64,000 nt of DNA from an uncultured Phascolarctobacterium sp. (GTDB lineage Bacteria; Bacillota; Negativicutes; Acidaminococcales; Acidaminococcaceae). The stretch lies in NCBI GenBank assembly GCA_900541915.1, contig UQLS01000005.1:56720-120719 (forward strand), written 5' to 3'. The notes below the pieces were generated by a model, which saw only the letters and a program-made list of their open reading frames with translations, was not told the DNA's origin and ran no database searches. The stretch's first letter is position 1. Each line of letters begins with the position of its first letter. Below are positions 60,432-64,000 of the stretch, piece by piece. A program made the translations under genes and the position numbers.

Positions 60432-61823
60432 ATGAATATAGGTAAGTTCTGCGGTGTAGTGTTGGCTGCCGCATGTTATATTATACCGTCATTGGCAGAT
60501 GCAGCGCCAATCGAAAGCATCAGAAGCAGTATCAGCCCGGCAAGAGTGCGCCTGGTTTTAGACAGTAAAGAAGCAATTAACTATAAAGCCGAAAAAGACG
60601 GTAAAGAACTCATCATTGAAATGCCGGACAGTACGGCAAAAAAACAGCAGCCTGTAGTCAAGGATCCGTTTATCAAAAAAGTTAAGCTGGAGCCGGAAGG
60701 AAAGAAAGGCAGCAAGCTGCAGATTACTTTGGCTAAGGACTGCCAATATAAAATTTATCAATTAAAGGGTCCAGACAGACTTGTAATAGATATCTTCCGT
60801 ATCAATATTATCAAAGAAAGCAAACAGCTGGCTAAAGGCGTAACCTATACTTATCTGCAGGATGAACTGAACGGAAAACAGATTCAAGGATATTTGCTTA
60901 GTGTAGATAAGAAAGCAGATTATGAGCTGAGACCTTTTTCTGCTGCCGGCAGTTATAACGGACGCGGCTATGTATCTAAAAGAGCTGCTCAGCTTGGTTT
61001 ATTGGCAGCAGTTAATGCGTCTTATTTCGACAGCGACGGCTGGGTAATCGGCGTAGTTAAGGACAGAGGCGAGATTTATGCTATGGATGCTGCTCCGCAC
61101 AGTGGTTATGTAAGCGACGGTAAAAATCAGAATATAGTCAAAGATATTGCTTATACAGGAATGGTTAAGCTGCCCGGCGGTAAAACTCTGACACTAAAAG
61201 GTATGAACAGAGCGCGTATTGCTGAGGATTTGGTGCTGTATAACGAATACTATGCAACGTCTACCCGTACCAATCAGTTTGGCAGAGAAATTAAGCTGCG
61301 CAACGGAAGAGTTATTGCTGTTTCTACTGCAGGTAATATGAGTATTGAGCCGGGAACACAGGTTATTTCCGGTCATGGTGCTAATGCTGCGGCTTTAGCG
61401 GGTGTAAGAGTTGGCGATAGAGTAAGCGTAAGTGAAACTCTCGGCAGCGAAGCAGCTGATAAAGCACGCGTTGTCATTGGCGGCGGCCCGCTGCTGCTGG
61501 AAGATGGCAGAGTAAATGTCCGCAGCAGAGAAGAGAATATTGCTGCAGATATTGCCCGTGGACGTGCTCCCAGGACTGCTATTGGCGTAAAGAAAGACGG
61601 TACCTTGCTGGTGCTGGTTGTAGATGGACGCAACAGTGCTTCTTCCGGACTTACTTTAGAAGAACTGGCGCAATATTTTCTGCGTTTAGGTGCGCGTGAT
61701 GCCGTTAATTTTGACGGCGGCGGTTCCAGTGTCATGGTCGTAAATAAGAGCATTGTCAATAAGCCGTCTGACGGCAGAGAACGTGCTGTCAGCATTGGTG
61801 CAGGCCTGTTTCCGCGCTACTAA
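60432..61823 (+). CDS. AMIN-domain phosphodiester glycosidase (NAGPA-like), exported
   Basis: A 463-residue exported protein. A signal peptide (about residues 1-24, ending ADA) is followed by an AMIN-like beta domain (residues about 28-135), which usually binds cell wall, and then a phosphodiester glycosidase (NAGPA) domain. VNASYFDSDGWVIG, RAPRTAIGVKKDGTLLVLVVDGR and NFDGGGSSVMVV are the catalytic-domain signatures. It probably acts on glycan phosphodiesters in the envelope. GGAGG precedes the ATG. Confidence 0.86.
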   Translation: MNIGKFCGVVLAAACYIIPSLADAAPIESIRSSISPARVRLVLDSKEAINYKAEKDGKELIIEMPDSTAKKQQPVVKDPFIKKVKLEPEGKKGSKLQITLAKDCQYKIYQLKGPDRLVIDIFRINIIKESKQLAKGVTYTYLQDELNGKQIQGYLLSVDKKADYELRPFSAAGSYNGRGYVSKRAAQLGLLAAVNASYFDSDGWVIGVVKDRGEIYAMDAAPHSGYVSDGKNQNIVKDIAYTGMVKLPGGKTLTLKGMNRARIAEDLVLYNEYYATSTRTNQFGREIKLRNGRVIAVSTAGNMSIEPGTQVISGHGANAAALAGVRVGDRVSVSETLGSEAADKARVVIGGGPLLLEDGRVNVRSREENIAADIARGRAPRTAIGVKKDGTLLVLVVDGRNSASSGLTLEELAQYFLRLGARDAVNFDGGGSSVMVVNKSIVNKPSDGRERAVSIGAGLFPRY

Positions 61824-61829
61824 CATTGC

Positions 61830-61858
61830 TTGTCAAAGGGATATTGAGGTTGTATAAT
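61830..61858 (+). promoter_or_regulatory. Promoter of the envelope-gene pair
   Basis: TTGTCA (61830-61835), 17-base spacer, perfect TATAAT (61853-61858), about 35 bases before the next ribosome site. Confidence 0.7.
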
Positions 61859-61899
61859 TATTTTATACAAAAATAACTAAGCTGCTGCAGGAGGTGCCC

Positions 61900-62211
61900 A
61901 TGCTGAAGTCTAAACAACTGGCTGCCATCTGCATAGCTGCTGCTGTAACAGCTGCAGGATTGTTGTATTTTTATAACAGGTCTGAGGCTGTGGAGCAAAA
62001 ATCAGTGCTGAAAGGCGTAGTCTGCGAAGAAGGACTGGTGCAGACAGGCAAAAAGGTACAGATTGGTGATGTACTGGTTAAGGTGCAGTCTGTTGCTGGC
62101 GGTAGTATTGCAGCTGCCAGAGCAAGCAGTGACGGTACTGTGAGCAAGGTCCTGGTGCAGCCGGGAGATACGGTGGTACCGGAACAGACAGTAGTTATTT
62201 TAGAAATGTAA
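61900..62211 (+). CDS. Small membrane-anchored lipoyl/biotinyl-like barrel protein
   Basis: A 103-residue protein. One N-terminal helix (LAAICIAAAVTAAGLLYFY) anchors it, then a biotinyl/lipoyl-like fold follows (VCEEGLVQTGKKVQIGDVLV and SSDGTVSKVLVQPGDTVVPE). The chain ends at VILEM, before any AMKM-type lysine, so it cannot be biotinylated there. It may be an envelope adaptor piece or an HlyD-like fragment. ATG 61900 is right after GGAGGTGCCC. Confidence 0.65.
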   Translation: MLKSKQLAAICIAAAVTAAGLLYFYNRSEAVEQKSVLKGVVCEEGLVQTGKKVQIGDVLVKVQSVAGGSIAAARASSDGTVSKVLVQPGDTVVPEQTVVILEM

Positions 62212-62221
62212 GTAAATTAAA

Positions 62222-62250
62222 ATCGGCGTGGGTCTTGCTGCGCCGGTTTT
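62222..62250 (+). terminator. Weak intrinsic terminator
   Basis: ATCGGCG (62222-62228) pairs with CGCCGGT (62241-62247; one G-U), followed by TTT. It may reduce read-through into the S55 gene. Confidence 0.5.
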
Positions 62251-62271
62251 GTGATATATAGGGAGTTAATT

Positions 62272-63945
62272 ATGAAGCTGAAAACCTTAATAACAGCATT
62301 TTTACTTTGCTGCTGCAGCTGTGCAGCGGCGGCTAATGTACCGCTGATGCCGGTGAAGGATTTACAGCCGGGGATGCAGGGCATTGGCAAAACTGTTATC
62401 AGCGGAGATAAAATTGAAGATTTTAATGTAGAGATATTAGGTGTTAACGGCAGTGAAGCCAGCGGTTACAGTATCTTTGTGCGCCTTTATGGCGATTTGA
62501 TAGATAAGACGGGCGGCGTTGCGCAGGGAATGAGCGGCAGTCCGGTTTATGTAGATGGAAGACTGGTAGGAGCAGTAGCTTTTGGCAAAGCCTTTAATGA
62601 TCCGCATTATTGCTTTTTGACTCCTATCGGCAGCATGCTGAAGCTTCTGGATAGTCCTTTGGCGCATGATAGTTCTTTTATTCCTCAGGGAACTTCTCTT
62701 TTAGCTGGCGGCTTTACACCGGCTGGGATGGAATATTTACAGGAGAAATTACAGGGGGTAGGGCTTTCTGCTGTTAATGGCGGCAGCAGCGGCGATGCGC
62801 CTGGCAGAGAAGCTTTGGAGCCTGGCAGTGCCGTAGGTGTTTCCCTCATGGAGGGCGATATGTCATTGGGGGCATTGGGCACTGTTACCTGGACGGATGA
62901 TGAAGGTCATATCCTTGCCTTCGGTCATCCTTTTATGCAGCGCGGCGACAGCAGTTTCTTTATGAACAAGGTCTGGATTTTAGGCTGCATTCCCAATATG
63001 CAGAGCAGCTATAAAGTTGGTAATATCGGCAAAGTTATCGGTACCATAAATCAGGACAGAGCCAGTGGTATTGCAGGTATTACCGGCAGCGTGCCAAAAT
63101 CTGTACCGGTGTTTATCGCAGTAAGCGACACCAGCCGCGGCATTAACAGCAGCAGCCGCATCAATATTATAGAAGATGAACAGATGGTGCCGGTTATTTT
63201 AGATGCTGCTGTATTTAATACGGTCAGCAAGACCGTAGACCGCAACGGCGGCGGTACAGCAAAGCTGCATTTTGAAATCAGCGGTGTGGACAGCAGCGGA
63301 CAAAATGTACTTATTGACCGTGACAATATGTATTATGCGGGCGAGAATCTGCTGAAATCTATCAATGCAGAACTGGTAGAAGCGGCTAATATCCTGACAC
63401 AGAATAAATTTGAACAGGTTGATATTTATGGCGTTAATGTTACTGCCGAGGTCAGCGAAGATGTACAGGTTGCCGAAATCATCCGTGTTACGCCGCAAAA
63501 GCGAGAAGTAAAACCGGGAGAAAAGCTCCTGATTGACGTAGTGCTGAAGCCTTATCGCGGTAAAGAGTTTACGGAAACTATTACTTTTACCGTGCCGAAA
63601 AATAATCCGGGCGGTAAGCTGGCTTTAAGTGTACGCGGCGGCAGTTCTCTGGCCTGGATACAAAATCTGCTGCGTAAGCAGAAGGAAGAAGGCCTGCCTG
63701 CTCCTAAGAAAGATGTGCGCTACAAGCTGGCAGATTTTATTAAGAACTTTAATGAAGCAGATAAAAATAACGAGCTCATTGTAGATATTTCTGCATCTCC
63801 GCAGCTGAATCAGCAGCCGGAAAAGAACGCAGTCGATGACGCAGGCTTTGCCGGTATGCTCAAAGGCAGTCCATATAAACAAAAAACTGCTTTTGACTAT
63901 ATTATCGATGGCGAAAATGAATTTGTCATTGAAGTAAAAAAATAA
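62272..63945 (+). CDS. SpoIVB-type S55 serine peptidase domain protein, exported
   Basis: A 557-residue protein with a signal peptide (residues about 1-22, Cys-rich). The S55 peptidase domain (residues about 25-240) has the GVAQGMSGSPVYVDGRLVGAVAFG block with the catalytic Ser, and a later FGHPFMQRGDSSFFM block. The C-terminal part (about 240-557) is beta-rich, possibly a receptor or wall-binding domain. SpoIVB cuts a sigma-K checkpoint in spore formers, but no sporulation gene is in this window, so a wall or signalling role is more likely. ATG 62272 follows AGGGAG. Confidence 0.82.
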   Translation: MKLKTLITAFLLCCCSCAAAANVPLMPVKDLQPGMQGIGKTVISGDKIEDFNVEILGVNGSEASGYSIFVRLYGDLIDKTGGVAQGMSGSPVYVDGRLVGAVAFGKAFNDPHYCFLTPIGSMLKLLDSPLAHDSSFIPQGTSLLAGGFTPAGMEYLQEKLQGVGLSAVNGGSSGDAPGREALEPGSAVGVSLMEGDMSLGALGTVTWTDDEGHILAFGHPFMQRGDSSFFMNKVWILGCIPNMQSSYKVGNIGKVIGTINQDRASGIAGITGSVPKSVPVFIAVSDTSRGINSSSRINIIEDEQMVPVILDAAVFNTVSKTVDRNGGGTAKLHFEISGVDSSGQNVLIDRDNMYYAGENLLKSINAELVEAANILTQNKFEQVDIYGVNVTAEVSEDVQVAEIIRVTPQKREVKPGEKLLIDVVLKPYRGKEFTETITFTVPKNNPGGKLALSVRGGSSLAWIQNLLRKQKEEGLPAPKKDVRYKLADFIKNFNEADKNNELIVDISASPQLNQQPEKNAVDDAGFAGMLKGSPYKQKTAFDYIIDGENEFVIEVKK

Positions 63946-64000
63946 GGCTATGTCACAACAAACAGTTGATAAATAGCCATTTTTATAGGGGAGTATCAGA

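Noticed and set aside
61900..62211. Biotin carboxyl carrier protein
   Set aside because: The sequence stops before the AMKM-type lysine and has a membrane anchor, so it cannot be a normal biotin carrier.
1..64000. CRISPR arrays, tRNA/rRNA genes, transposases or prophage genes
   Set aside because: I looked for repeat-spacer patterns, T-loop motifs and integrase or transposase sequences and found none I can support.

Overview
The window looks like a chromosomal piece of an anaerobic, Gram-negative-walled Firmicute (class Negativicutes). The best guess is Acidaminococcaceae, for example a Phascolarctobacterium-like gut organism. This is inferred, not proved. It rests on the mix of Firmicute features (SAM-I riboswitch, CIRCE element, PurR-type boxes, the prfA-prmC-tsaC-rpiB-glyA-upp-atp gene order) with anaerobic and propionate-pathway genes (2-oxoacid:ferredoxin oxidoreductase, [FeFe] hydrogenase-like protein, succinate-type CoA transferase, methylmalonyl-CoA mutase) and type III glutamine synthetase. 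I see no tRNA, rRNA, CRISPR array, prophage or insertion sequence.

Layout. 0-7.5 kb (+): HAD phosphatase, M20 amidase/carbamoylase, then (after a minus-strand nicotinamidase) a zinc ABC importer with a PHP phosphoesterase and a DUF362 ferredoxin-like protein. 7.5-15.8 kb (mostly -): purC with PurR-like boxes, an intergenic small-RNA candidate, the korDABC oxidoreductase with a divergent TetR regulator, pyrophosphatase, and the metNIQ methionine importer behind a SAM-I riboswitch. 15.8-20 kb (+): a TrpR-like YerC protein with a HisC-like aminotransferase, DUF3793 with flavodoxin behind a possible structured leader, and an MFS exporter. 20-24.7 kb: a secreted protein with a low-complexity tail, and an incomplete type II secretion/pseudopilus cluster (one GspF-like protein, four pseudopilins, one bactofilin-like anchored protein). 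24.7-29.6 kb (-): metallophosphoesterase, an ammonium transporter fused to a PII protein, and glutamine synthetase III with an attenuator-like leader. 29.7-32 kb: a sulfite-reductase-like protein missing a cluster cysteine beside an [FeFe] hydrogenase-like protein. 32-38.2 kb: a LysR regulator divergent from CoA transferase, methylmalonyl-CoA mutase, MmgE/PrpD and thioesterase genes. 38.2-40.4 kb: a purine permease, a cluster of DnaA boxes, and a CIRCE-controlled Hsp20. 40.6-64 kb (all +): housekeeping genes (rpmE, yqhQ, prfA, prmC, tsaC, rpiB, ywlG, glyA, upp, dCMP deaminase, tagO, mnaA), the full ATP synthase operon, murA, mreB/mbl, and envelope genes.

Most striking: the ATP synthase operon has no separate delta gene. 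The C-terminal, b-binding domain of delta is fused to the N-terminus of alpha in one 611-residue protein, and an in-frame internal ATG could also give a normal-length alpha. Second: two unlinked transcription units (8.4 kb and 29.5 kb, the latter upstream of glutamine synthetase III) start with the same layout, a strong promoter whose predicted start lies on the 5' arm of an intrinsic terminator. In both, that arm can instead form a small hairpin with a six-base loop carrying A1 and G4, the pattern recognised by ANTAR antiterminators. Other points are the Amt-PII fusion lacking the uridylylation tyrosine, and a five-site DnaA-box cluster away from any recognisable origin gene.
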